Notes under the pieces: generated by a model
Seen by the model: only the letters and a program-made list of their open reading frames with translations
What the model was told of the DNA's origin: nothing
Database searches by the model: none
Translations under genes and position numbers: made by a program
Assembly: GCA_041390905.1 (NCBI GenBank)
Contig: JAWKPA010000017.1
Location: forward strand, 62,001-126,000
Source of the DNA: JACKCD01 sp041390905
Lineage (GTDB): Bacteria > Chloroflexota > Anaerolineae > Promineifilales > Promineifilaceae
Length of the DNA: 64,000 nt
Direction of reading: 5' to 3'
Shown: positions 26,680 to 34,781 of the stretch, piece after piece
Layout: every line of letters starts with the position of its first letter
Numbering within the stretch: the stretch's first letter is position 1

Positions 26680-27057
26680 TTATGCTTTGTTACACCATTT
26701 ATCGGCATCATTGATCATCTTTGTGAGCATTGCCCCAATATGATCATAGCTGGCTCGCAGCTCTTGGTGTGCGGTTGCTGAGATATAGCCACATTCAAGT
26801 GCAAAATCGAGCCAAACTTCTGTTTCTGCCGCTTCAGAATCACAATCCCCCAATTTGCTGGCAAAATGAGCCGGATAACGTCGCCTGCGCCACGCTTCTC
26901 CCAAATTGCTGCAAACCGAGCGCGAAGAGCGTCTGATCTGGTCTGTCAGTGAATATTTTTCATGTGCAGGCCATTCATATGTCAAATGATAGATTTGCAT
27001 AGCAGACGCAAAAACCATCTTATACACACGCAAATCACGGTAACTCTTAACAACCAT
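26680..27057 (-). CDS. Four-helix-bundle protein (S23-type)
   Basis: A 125-residue protein of the four-helix-bundle / 23S-rRNA-intervening-sequence protein family, shown by SYRDLRVYKMVFASAMQIY, the FPxxExYxLxxQIRRSSxSxxxNIxEG-like stretch (WPAHEKYSLTDQIRRSSRSV, SNLGEAWRR) and ETEVWLDFALECGYI. The family is found both inside rRNA inserts and as free-standing genes of unknown role. The start at 27057 has GGGAGG upstream. The gene with short flanks is bracketed by a 20-bp inverted repeat, as if inserted between two paralogous oxidoreductase genes. Confidence 0.87.
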   Translation of the reverse strand: MVVKSYRDLRVYKMVFASAMQIYHLTYEWPAHEKYSLTDQIRRSSRSVCSNLGEAWRRRRYPAHFASKLGDCDSEAAETEVWLDFALECGYISATAHQELRASYDHIGAMLTKMINDADKWCNKA

Positions 27058-27102
27058 TCCGCCTCCTCCCAATCTGGCACTAAACTCCGGAACAACTCTA
27101 CT

Positions 27103-27122
27103 CCCTACTCCCCACGCCCTAC
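27103..27122. repeat. Right copy of the 20-bp inverted repeat
   Basis: CCCTACTCCCCACGCCCTAC, the inverse of 26634-26653 with one mismatch. It overlaps the last codons of the second CrtI-like gene. Confidence 0.75.
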
Positions 27123-28697
27123 GCCCCACTTCTGCTGCAAAATTTGCAACGCCGCCAGCCGCCCCGGTGCGCCGGAAATACCGCCGCTAGGGTGGGCGCT
27201 GGAGCCGCAAATGTAGTAGTTGTGCAGGGGCGTTTGGTAGCCGGAATAACCAGCGGTCGGCCGCATCAAAAACATTTGCGACAGCCGCAGCTCGCCCTGG
27301 AAAATATTGCCGCCACTCATGTTGATGAGCCGCTCAATATCCAGCGGCGTGGAGATTTGCCGCCCCACAATTAGCTTGCGAATGTTGGGAATGTAATGCT
27401 CTAGCGTATCTACCACCGCGTCACCCAGCTCCTCACGCCGTTCATCCCACGTTCCTTGCCGCAAATGATAGGGGGTGTACATGACAAAACAGGTCATGAC
27501 GTGCTTACCGGGTGGAGCCATGTCGGGGTCGGCAAAGGAGATGATGCCGCCGTCAATAAAGAGGTGGCGCTCAAAGTCACCATATTTGGCTGTGTCGTAC
27601 AGCCGTTCAAAGGCATCAATGGAGACATTGGTGTTAAAGCCACCAGCCAGGTGCATCCCAAAGCCGGGCATCGCTTTAAATTCGGGGATGCCGTCCAGTG
27701 CCAGATTGATTTTGGAAGCCGAGCCTGCGCTGTTCCACCGTTTCACCTGTTCCACAAGGTCGCTGGGCAGCCCTTCCTCTCCCGCCAGTTTGAGATAGGT
27801 CATTTGCGGAGTCAGGCTGGAGACAACCAGATCGGCCGTGATCTCTTCGCCGCTTTCCAGCACCACACCGCGCACCTCATCGCCGTGGCGCAGGAGTTGG
27901 GCAACGGGGGCATTGGTGCGAATGTCGGCACCAAAGGCTTGTGCCGCTCGCGCCAGGGCGTTGGCAACACCGCCGGTGCCGCCCTTGGCAAAGCGCCAGG
28001 TGCGGTACACGCCGTCAATTTCGCCCATGTACATTGCCAACAGCACCAGCCCTGACCCCGGCGATTTGGGGCTGACCATGGAGCCAATCATGCCGCTGGT
28101 GGCTAATCCGGCCTTGAGAATGTCGGTTTCAAACCATTGGCTGAGGAAGTCGTTGGCGCTGATGGTGAGAAGCTGGATGAGCGTGTACAGCACTTCTTTG
28201 TCAACGGTTCCTAAATGTTTTGCCAGCTCCACCAAAGCCAGCGGATTGGCATCAACATCCATGTTGGGCGGGGCGTGGTGCATCAGATAGCGCACGGTGT
28301 GGATGACGTGGCGCATCATCAGCTTGTATTCGTCGTATGCTTCGGCATCCCGTTTGGAGTAGCGGGCGATGGCGCGGTAGGTACGGTAATGGTCAGGTTC
28401 GCGGTAGAGGTAGTCGCCGTTGGCCGCCAGGTCGAGGGTGGTTTCAAAGGGGAGCATTCGCAGCCCGTGTTTAACCAGCTCCAGGTCGTGAATGACTTCT
28501 GAGCGCAGGAGGCTGACGAGGTAGGAAAAGGTGGCGAATTTGTAGCCGGGTACGATCTCCTCGCTGACGGTGGCTCCACCAACCAGGTATCGTTTTTCCA
28601 GTACCAGCACGTTTTTGCCAGCTTTGGCAAGGTAGCCAGCACAGGTTAGTCCATTGTGGCCGGCTCCGATTATGATTGCGTCGTATTTGTTGTTCAT
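27105..28697 (-). CDS. CrtI/PYROXD2-like FAD-dependent oxidoreductase (copy 2)
   Basis: A 530-residue paralog of the gene at 25090-26607. It shows AIIIGAGHNGLTCAGYLAKAG at the N-terminus, VLEKRYLVGGATVSEE after it, and the C-terminal YYICGSSAHPSGGISGAPGRLAA. Its last residues (WGVGRGE) are encoded by the right inverted repeat, so the 3' end may have been altered by that element. The ATG overlaps the DUF5615 stop by four bases, so it is the third gene of a coupled DUF433-DUF5615-oxidoreductase unit. Substrate unknown. Confidence 0.88.
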   Translation of the reverse strand: MNNKYDAIIIGAGHNGLTCAGYLAKAGKNVLVLEKRYLVGGATVSEEIVPGYKFATFSYLVSLLRSEVIHDLELVKHGLRMLPFETTLDLAANGDYLYREPDHYRTYRAIARYSKRDAEAYDEYKLMMRHVIHTVRYLMHHAPPNMDVDANPLALVELAKHLGTVDKEVLYTLIQLLTISANDFLSQWFETDILKAGLATSGMIGSMVSPKSPGSGLVLLAMYMGEIDGVYRTWRFAKGGTGGVANALARAAQAFGADIRTNAPVAQLLRHGDEVRGVVLESGEEITADLVVSSLTPQMTYLKLAGEEGLPSDLVEQVKRWNSAGSASKINLALDGIPEFKAMPGFGMHLAGGFNTNVSIDAFERLYDTAKYGDFERHLFIDGGIISFADPDMAPPGKHVMTCFVMYTPYHLRQGTWDERREELGDAVVDTLEHYIPNIRKLIVGRQISTPLDIERLINMSGGNIFQGELRLSQMFLMRPTAGYSGYQTPLHNYYICGSSAHPSGGISGAPGRLAALQILQQKWGVGRGE

Positions 28698-29050
28698 GGG
28701 ATGTATTGCACTGTATCCTGATATTCTTCTGCGTCGGCCGCAGCCCAAATCAGGTGCAATGCTTCAACGATTTGGCCTAAAGTCGTAGCGTGCCTGATGA
28801 GTAAGACACGGGGAAGCCGTCCACCCGCGTTGTAATGATCGGCGATATGTTCCGGCATGGTGCGCCTGTCCCAGGTGACAAGGATGTGACCAGAGGTTTC
28901 AATCCAATGCAGAATGTCAGGATCGGATGAACGGAGGGGTGGTGCGCCATTGTCGCCAACAGCTAATACCTCCATTTGGATGTTTTGGCGGCGCAGTTGG
29001 CGCTGCACGGCTAACTCAACGTTTTCATCTAGCAAGAAGCGTGGTTTCAT
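28694..29050 (-). CDS. DUF5615 PIN-like protein (putative toxin)
   Basis: A 118-residue protein with the DUF5615 PIN-like features: FLLDENV near the start (acidic residue of the PIN site), DPDILHWIETSGHILVTWDRRTMPEH in the middle and a C-terminal helical tail. PIN-like proteins are often ribonucleases and form toxin-antitoxin-like pairs with DUF433 proteins. Here the DUF433 gene is directly upstream with a four-base overlap. Toxin activity is inferred, not shown. Confidence 0.8.
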   Translation of the reverse strand: MKPRFLLDENVELAVQRQLRRQNIQMEVLAVGDNGAPPLRSSDPDILHWIETSGHILVTWDRRTMPEHIADHYNAGGRLPRVLLIRHATTLGQIVEALHLIWAAADAEEYQDTVQYIP

Positions 29051-29397
29051 GAAGAGGCGGAGGGGGTAATGTGAATACGGCCGTTTTTAACCCGAATCTG
29101 GTGCTGTTGGTCGATCTGACGGCGGAGTGCAGTCATTAGTTGGTTGATGTCGCTGGCAGATTGCAACTGGTTGACATACCTTTGCACCTCTTCTTTATGG
29201 GAGAGATAGTAAGCAATGGCAGCATGAATTTGATCGAGGGCAGCGGCTGGGTAGCGCCAGGCGATTTCTTCGGCACTGGCTCCTGCTTCATACGCTTCAA
29301 CGACTTGTTCCAGGCCAATGCGTGTGCCAGCTAATAAAATCTCGCCTGAATCTGCAAAGTCAAGGAATGTATCAAACCCAACGGTGATTGTACTCAT
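29047..29397 (-). CDS. DUF433 protein (putative antitoxin)
   Basis: A 116-residue protein. The first 75 residues match the DUF433 winged-helix-like pattern: GEILLAGTRIGLEQVVEAYEAGASAEEIAWRYP, then LDQIHAAIAYYLSHKEEVQRYV. The C-terminal 35 residues are an extension. In the usual pair this partner binds the PIN-like protein and represses its own promoter. It overlaps the DUF5615 gene by four bases, and that gene overlaps the oxidoreductase gene in the same way. Confidence 0.82.
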   Translation of the reverse strand: MSTITVGFDTFLDFADSGEILLAGTRIGLEQVVEAYEAGASAEEIAWRYPAAALDQIHAAIAYYLSHKEEVQRYVNQLQSASDINQLMTALRRQIDQQHQIRVKNGRIHITPSASS

Positions 29398-29453
29398 AGT
29401 TTTTGCCTCTGTTTTTGCGCCATTATAACATGGATTATCTGCCTCTCTGCTGC

Positions 29454-30659
29454 TTATTCGCGCTTGCGGGCGGGGTTGAAGAAGGGAAGTTGAACGATTT
29501 TGGCTTTGGCAAGGACGCGGCTGTATTCGACGGTCATTTCGAGGTCAACTTCGCTGCCGATGGTGGCATCGGGGGTTTTGAGGGTGGCGAGGGCGATATA
29601 TTTTTTGAGGAGGGGGGAGAAAAGGTGGCTGGTGGCCTGGCCGATTTGATAACGGCCGTTTGTTCCCCCACGATACACCGGCACCGCCTCCCGCGACGTA
29701 CCGCGATAGACCACCTTTGGCCGTAAGTCAACCGCCGCCCACAATCGCTCCAATTCTGCCCAATCCACCTCCAGCCCCACAAGCTGCCACTCCGGGCCGC
29801 GCTCGTGGTCGGCCAGCAGCGGCTGGCGGCCAATAAAGTCGCCTTTGTCAAAGTTGACCGCCCAGGCTAGACCAGCCTCCAGGGGGTTTGACTTTTGCCC
29901 GTCAATAACGGCGTGGTTGCAGGAAATGTAATCTACCTCAATGAGCAGCAGCCCCGCTTCCACGCGCACCATGTCCAGCACGGCCAGGCCAAAGGGCAGG
30001 AGGCCATAGGCACGACCAACGCGCATCAGGTTGTCCCACAGCACTTCGGCGTGCTGGGTTTCTACCCATAGCTCATAGCCAAGATCACCGGTGAAGCCGG
30101 TACGGGTGATCATGACCTCAATTTCGCCGATGATGCCGCTGCCCATGCGGAAGTAGCGCAGGGTGTCGAGGTCGAGATTGGCAGTGAGCTGCTTGAGAAT
30201 GGCGCGGGCGTTGGGGCCTTGCAGGGCAAGGGCGGCGTATTGGGTGGAGACGTCGGTGATGGTGACATTCATGCCGTAGCCGCAATCTTCAAACCAGCGC
30301 AGCATGGGGTCGGCGGTGGTGACGCGGAAATGGTCGGCGGCCAGGCGAATGATGTTGCCGTCGTGGCGCATGTCGCCGGTTTCGTCGCACCAGGGGGTGT
30401 AGAAGACTTGGCCGACGCGGCAGCGGCGCATGTCGCGGGTGACGGTGCGGTTGAGCATAGCTTCGGCGTCGGGGCCGGTGATGTCGTATTTGAAGAGGGG
30501 GGAGATGTCTATGACCCCGGCGGCGTTGCGGATGGCCCAGTATTCGCGCTCGAAGGCAAGTTCGTACATGGCGGGGCTGAGGTAGCCGGACCAGTCGCGC
30601 CAGCTATGGCTTTCGCACAGGGGGGCGGTGCGGGTGTGAAAGGGTGTCGGAATTGGCAT
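29454..30659 (-). CDS. GcvT-like aminomethyltransferase family protein
   Basis: A 401-residue folate-binding protein of the GcvT / dimethylglycine-oxidase / DMSP-demethylase family. Typical stretches are AAGVIDISPLFKYDITGPDAEAMLNR, ALQGPNARAIL, RTGFTGDLGYELWV and GLAWAVNFDKGDFIGRQPL. Such enzymes move a one-carbon unit to tetrahydrofolate. The start at 30659 follows a GAGG site. No GcvH/GcvP is present, so it is probably not the glycine cleavage T-protein. Its neighbour beyond the serine hydrolase is an MttB-type methyltransferase, which suggests shared work in demethylating N- or S-methyl compounds. Confidence 0.87.
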   Translation of the reverse strand: MPIPTPFHTRTAPLCESHSWRDWSGYLSPAMYELAFEREYWAIRNAAGVIDISPLFKYDITGPDAEAMLNRTVTRDMRRCRVGQVFYTPWCDETGDMRHDGNIIRLAADHFRVTTADPMLRWFEDCGYGMNVTITDVSTQYAALALQGPNARAILKQLTANLDLDTLRYFRMGSGIIGEIEVMITRTGFTGDLGYELWVETQHAEVLWDNLMRVGRAYGLLPFGLAVLDMVRVEAGLLLIEVDYISCNHAVIDGQKSNPLEAGLAWAVNFDKGDFIGRQPLLADHERGPEWQLVGLEVDWAELERLWAAVDLRPKVVYRGTSREAVPVYRGGTNGRYQIGQATSHLFSPLLKKYIALATLKTPDATIGSEVDLEMTVEYSRVLAKAKIVQLPFFNPARKRE

Positions 30660-30746
30660 ACAAACCTCGTTGATTGTTGTTGGCTGGCAGTGTACCAAAG
30701 TGGGGGTGAGGTGACAATGTTGTAGTGGGCTATTCTGTTTTGGAAC

Positions 30747-30821
30747 AAGTAGCAGGTGGCAAGTAACAAGCCACCGTTGTCAACAGCCACCTGCAACTTG
30801 TAACTTGCCACTTGCACCTGT
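30747..30821. repeat. Heptamer-repeat hairpin (CAAGTAG/CAGGTGG units)
   Basis: Left arm CAAGTAG CAGGTGG CAAGTAA in 7-bp steps, right arm CCACCTGCAACTTGTAACTTG and on, between the serine hydrolase and the GcvT-like gene. The same units occur at 60582-60652. Confidence 0.72.
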
Positions 30822-30853
30822 TGTCACGCACACGATTGAGTGATGATCCAGAT

Positions 30854-31906
30854 TTATCTGGTTTCAAGCAGTAAATCTGCCACTTGTTCGCAAAGCTGGG
30901 TTGCATTTATGGTGGCGAGGTTGGCGAGGCAGATGATGGTAAGTTGCTGCTGCGGGAAGCGCATCATTTGCGTGCGGTAGCCAACGAAGGAGCCGCTGTG
31001 GCGAATGCAAAGGTGGTGGGCGTGCCGGCCGACGATAAGCCCGGCGGCGTATTCAATAGGTTGTCCATTGGCAAGGGTGCCGGGGGTGTAGAGCCATTTG
31101 ATGAGGTTGAGCCGGCCGTTGCCAAGCTGGTTGTGGTAAAAGTTTTGATCCCACAATAGCAAATCTTCGAGGGTGGTGAAGAGACCGCCGTCGCCAACGA
31201 TGTCGAGGGTGGTCATGCTGGTGTAAAAACGGCCGTTTTCCTCCCCCTCTCTCCCATACCCCACCGCCCGGTTTGGCACCAGCCGCGTGTGGTCATCATG
31301 AAAGTGGGTGTTGTGCATCCCCAGCGGGGCAAAAATGTGGCGGTGGGCAAACTGCGCCAACGTTTGGCCGCTGGTACGCTGGATGATTTCTGCCAGCAAA
31401 AAGTAGCCGGTGTTGCTGTAAACGTAGTCGGTGCCGGGTGGGTAAGCCGGTGTGTCCTGCTGGCTCAGCAGCGTCAGCACATCGGCGGCGGTGTAGTAAT
31501 GATGTTCCGTCATCCCCCGCTGTTCCATCAGGTCAAGATAGTCGGGCCAACCGCTGGTGTGGTGGAGAAGGTGGCGAAGGGAAACGGCCGTTTCCCAGCG
31601 CGGCAGTTCCGGCACCCAATCACACACCGCATCATCCAGACCCAGCCGACCCGCTTCCACCAGCAACCCGATGCAGGTGGCGGTGAACTGTTTGGAAACC
31701 GAGGCCATGCGGAAGACGGATTGCGGGGTGAGGGGGGTGGCGTATTCAAGGTTGGCGCTGCCGTAACCCTGGGCGTGGAGAAAACGGCCGTTTTGCACCA
31801 CCCCCACCACACACCCCGGCGAATCCGGCCGATTCCATTCGGCGCACAGGGCATCAATTTGCCGCTTAACGCCGCCGCCGCCGCCGTCCACGCCGATCCT
31901 CTTCAT
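30854..31906 (-). CDS. Class C beta-lactamase-family serine hydrolase
   Basis: A 350-residue penicillin-binding-protein-like hydrolase. The three motifs are SVSK (Ser69-Lys72), YSN in YVYSNTGY and HSG in IRHSGSFVG. No signal peptide is present, so it is cytosolic: an esterase or peptidase more than a cell-wall enzyme or antibiotic-resistance factor. The ATG at 31906 lies inside the end of the upstream methyltransferase gene (41-base overlap); a GTG at 31891 with AGAGGA before it is an equally good start. It sits between the MttB-like and GcvT-like genes. Confidence 0.85.
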   Translation of the reverse strand: MKRIGVDGGGGGVKRQIDALCAEWNRPDSPGCVVGVVQNGRFLHAQGYGSANLEYATPLTPQSVFRMASVSKQFTATCIGLLVEAGRLGLDDAVCDWVPELPRWETAVSLRHLLHHTSGWPDYLDLMEQRGMTEHHYYTAADVLTLLSQQDTPAYPPGTDYVYSNTGYFLLAEIIQRTSGQTLAQFAHRHIFAPLGMHNTHFHDDHTRLVPNRAVGYGREGEENGRFYTSMTTLDIVGDGGLFTTLEDLLLWDQNFYHNQLGNGRLNLIKWLYTPGTLANGQPIEYAAGLIVGRHAHHLCIRHSGSFVGYRTQMMRFPQQQLTIICLANLATINATQLCEQVADLLLETR

Positions 31907-33383
31907 CTGCTTGCTGCACCATCCGCGCCACCGGAATCTTTGGCAGCGTTTCCTGCTCAACCAACCCCGAGCGAATAATCCGCTCCAACTCTTGCAGCGT
32001 CGGCTGGTCTGTTTCCACCGGCACATAGCCCACCAAACGCGACTCAACCTCGGCTGTCGCCCGTGTCATCAGATCAAGTTCCCCTGACTTAGTCCAATTT
32101 TCCCGGTTCATTCTGTCCACCACCGGGTCAGGCAAATAAAGCTGCTCCGGCCAATGTTTTAGCGTATGTTCTGCCGTAATCATATGTTGCTCGGCCAAAA
32201 GCTGATGCACCAGATCAATCGTTGGTAAATCGTCCAGCGGCTTGATTTCCCGCGTCAGGTGCAGCACTTGCCCGCACAAATCATTGTCCAGCACCAGCTT
32301 GGGCAAGCTAAAAACCAGCACATAATCCAACATGCCAGGGCCAGAAACAGAGTTGATGCCCGCCAAGGCGGCCAGCATGGCACTGCCAAACGTTTCCGCC
32401 CCCGCCTGGGCATCCAGAAATTTGCTGTCGCTGAGTGCCATGTACGCTTGCGTTGGCAGGTTCAAATATTTGCCAATGGCTGCATAGGCAATGTCGAGGT
32501 GGAGGGCTTCGATGGCGAGCATGGGGGAGGTGGCGGTTTTCATGTGGAAGGCGGCCGGCGCGCCGCCAAAAAGCACGGGTGTACCCGGCTTAACCAACTG
32601 CGCCATCACAATGCCGGCCAGGGTGTCGGCCGTGTGGAAGACGGTGGCCCCCACCAGCGTCACCGGGGCGATGAGCCCCATGAGGGTAACAGGCACAACT
32701 TCGATGGGAATGCCCCATTCCACGCAATCGAGCAGGTTTTGGCAAGAATCTTCGCTATAGCGGAACATGCCGGTGGCGGTGATGGTGAAAATGGACATGG
32801 GTCGGGCGATGAGGTCGGCTTTGTCGCGGCGAAAAAGCTGCATCATTTCGGCCATGCGCGGTACGCCGTGTTCGGTGAACGCCCCGGACACAATGGGCTT
32901 GAGCGAGTTTGTGAGGCACAGGTGCAGCCGCCACGCATCGGAGACCTGGGCTTCGATGTCGTCGTTGGTGGAAAAGGCAGTGGACAGATAGGCGATGTTG
33001 TTTAGCCCGTCGGCCAGGCGCACATATTCCACAAAGTCACGGGTGTCGGCAAGTCGGGTCACGCCGGTGCGGTGGTCATGGATTTTGAGACCGCTGGAGG
33101 CGGGGACAAAGTGGACGTTGTAGCCGCCAATGTCAGCATGGGGTACACCTTGCCGATTATACAGGGTGAAGCTGCTGGGGGCACTGGCGATGGCTTTGTC
33201 CACGACATCGGGAGGAAACAGGATGCGGTCGCCGTCGCTGTTGGTGGGTAGACCAAGGTCGAGCAGTCGCTGGCGCAGTTCAGGCCCGCGCACTTCAATA
33301 CCTACTTCGGCCAGAATGCGTTTGGCTTCGTGCAGGATTTGTTGAATAAGGTTGTCGCTGAGTACGTTTAATGTGGGTCGCAT
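31866..33383 (-). CDS. MttB-family (trimethylamine methyltransferase-like) protein without pyrrolysine
   Basis: A 505-residue TIM-barrel methyltransferase of the COG5598/MttB family. Recognisable stretches are the start LSDNLIQQILHEAKRILAEVGIEV, HDHRTGVTRLADTRDFVEYVRLAD, VVPVTLMGLIAPVTLVGA and DAQAGAETFGSAMLAALAGI. The reading frame has no internal TAG, so no pyrrolysine is used, as in glycine-betaine methyltransferase (MtgB) and its relatives. It probably moves a methyl group from a quaternary amine to a corrinoid protein; no corrinoid protein gene is adjacent. The C-terminus is an Arg-rich tail whose gene end overlaps the serine hydrolase. Confidence 0.87.
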   Translation of the reverse strand: MRPTLNVLSDNLIQQILHEAKRILAEVGIEVRGPELRQRLLDLGLPTNSDGDRILFPPDVVDKAIASAPSSFTLYNRQGVPHADIGGYNVHFVPASSGLKIHDHRTGVTRLADTRDFVEYVRLADGLNNIAYLSTAFSTNDDIEAQVSDAWRLHLCLTNSLKPIVSGAFTEHGVPRMAEMMQLFRRDKADLIARPMSIFTITATGMFRYSEDSCQNLLDCVEWGIPIEVVPVTLMGLIAPVTLVGATVFHTADTLAGIVMAQLVKPGTPVLFGGAPAAFHMKTATSPMLAIEALHLDIAYAAIGKYLNLPTQAYMALSDSKFLDAQAGAETFGSAMLAALAGINSVSGPGMLDYVLVFSLPKLVLDNDLCGQVLHLTREIKPLDDLPTIDLVHQLLAEQHMITAEHTLKHWPEQLYLPDPVVDRMNRENWTKSGELDLMTRATAEVESRLVGYVPVETDQPTLQELERIIRSGLVEQETLPKIPVARMVQQADEEDRRGRRRRRR

Positions 33384-33393
33384 GGGCGGGATT

Positions 33394-34671
33394 TTAGCCC
33401 GATTTGGATGGTTGACCAAGGGGGAGAAACGGCCGTTTTTCCCGCATCGCATCATGCACCCCCACCACCAGTGCCAGCAGCAACCACCAAATAAACCCCG
33501 GCCGCGCCCCCAGCGCAATCGCATCTAACATGCCAAACAGCCAGCCGGCCGCCAGCGACCCCATCAATCCCAACGCCACAAAGCGAGTCATTTTGTCTGC
33601 GGCCGTGCGCCAGCTTTGCCAAAGCAGGGCGGCAGACGTAACCCAGATTGCCAGATAGGCGATTAGCCCCGGTATGCCTAAATCCAGGGCTGCTTGCAGC
33701 AGATGGTTGTGGGCATGGCCGATGTCGGTGTCGGGCGGGATGAGGAACAGGGGGTAGAGGATGTGGACGACGCGGCGGAAGCCGTTCATGCTCATGCCGG
33801 TGAAAGGAAAATCGGCAATGCCGTAGAGTGCCCGCGACCAGATTTCCAGTCGCCCCGCCAGGGCCAGGGGGTCGGCCGACTGGCTGCTTGCCAAAATGAG
33901 GTCATCGAGATTGTAGTAAAAAAAGACAATGGTGGCGGCGATAGCTACCTCAAGCAGCAGCCAGCGACCCCAGCGGAAGCGCACGGCCAGCACAACGAGC
34001 AGAGCCAGCCCACAGGCGGCAATGCCGCCGCGTGAGAGGGTGGCAACGAGCAGCCCGCCCAGCAGCCCGGTAACGCCCAGCAGCGGCAGCCGCAGCCACA
34101 ACGGCCAGTGCCGCCAACTGGCGGCCAGCAGCACCAGCAGCAGTGGCACAATCCAGTCGAGTACGCCGGCGAGTTCGTTGAGGTTGACGGTGCCGGAGGT
34201 TTCGGGGATGGTGCGGTATGGGGCAGGAACGGCCGTTTCCAGCACATTCAAAAAGCCAAACGGCGGTTGCCAATACGTGCCAACCGCCCCCACCAGTGCC
34301 AGCCCGGTACCCGCCGCTATCACAAACGCCAGTACAAACCATCCCCCCAGCCGATAGAGCCGCATGACGTTGATGGCTCCATAAAACAGGGCAATCCCCA
34401 TGACCATGCCCGCGATTTTGGGAAAACTGAGGTTGATGTCGAACGTGGCGACCAAGCTGACCCCAACCATGAGCAGGAGGAGAAAGACGATTGTATTGAG
34501 TGGTGTTGGCGGCACAAATTGGCGCGTTGCCAGCCAGCGCACCAGCCATAACAGCGGCACGACCAGCAGTAACAATCCTCTGATGGGGGTGGGAAACAGA
34601 AGCAGCCCCAGCAGTAGCAGGAGAATGAGCCATTCAAATTTGTTCAATGTTGCAGCCATTTGACGGATCAT
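33394..34671 (-). CDS. O-antigen-ligase/Wzy-like membrane protein
   Basis: A 425-residue membrane protein with about twelve spans and a Wzy_C/O-antigen-ligase-like core: a large outer loop with PETSGTVNLNELA, the TLSRGG motif, the Arg-containing RLEIWSRAL, and HAHNHLLQAALDLGIPGLIAYL (family His). It ligates or polymerises lipid-linked glycans on the outer face of the membrane. In an organism without clear lipopolysaccharide genes here, the target may be a surface polysaccharide or glycoprotein. It is first on its strand, ten bases upstream of the methyltransferase gene. Confidence 0.82.
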   Translation of the reverse strand: MIRQMAATLNKFEWLILLLLLGLLLFPTPIRGLLLLVVPLLWLVRWLATRQFVPPTPLNTIVFLLLLMVGVSLVATFDINLSFPKIAGMVMGIALFYGAINVMRLYRLGGWFVLAFVIAAGTGLALVGAVGTYWQPPFGFLNVLETAVPAPYRTIPETSGTVNLNELAGVLDWIVPLLLVLLAASWRHWPLWLRLPLLGVTGLLGGLLVATLSRGGIAACGLALLVVLAVRFRWGRWLLLEVAIAATIVFFYYNLDDLILASSQSADPLALAGRLEIWSRALYGIADFPFTGMSMNGFRRVVHILYPLFLIPPDTDIGHAHNHLLQAALDLGIPGLIAYLAIWVTSAALLWQSWRTAADKMTRFVALGLMGSLAAGWLFGMLDAIALGARPGFIWWLLLALVVGVHDAMREKRPFLPLGQPSKSG

Positions 34672-34707
34672 AGCGTTATTGTTTGTAAACCACCTTAAAA
34701 ATTTAGG

Positions 34708-34735
34708 TTGCGCTTCCCCTGTTTGCCCCTATAAT
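34708..34735 (+). promoter_or_regulatory. Putative promoter of the OmpR-type regulator gene
   Basis: TTGCGC (34708-34713), 16-base spacer and TATAAT (34730-34735), about 47 bases before the ATG. Confidence 0.5.
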
Positions 34736-34781
34736 GGCACAACCCCGTTAGGGAAACCCATTTAGAGCATACAGGGTGTTT

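Noticed and set aside
31866..33383. Possible pyrrolysine-containing MttB
   Set aside because: The reading frame contains no internal TAG, so it is the non-pyrrolysine branch.
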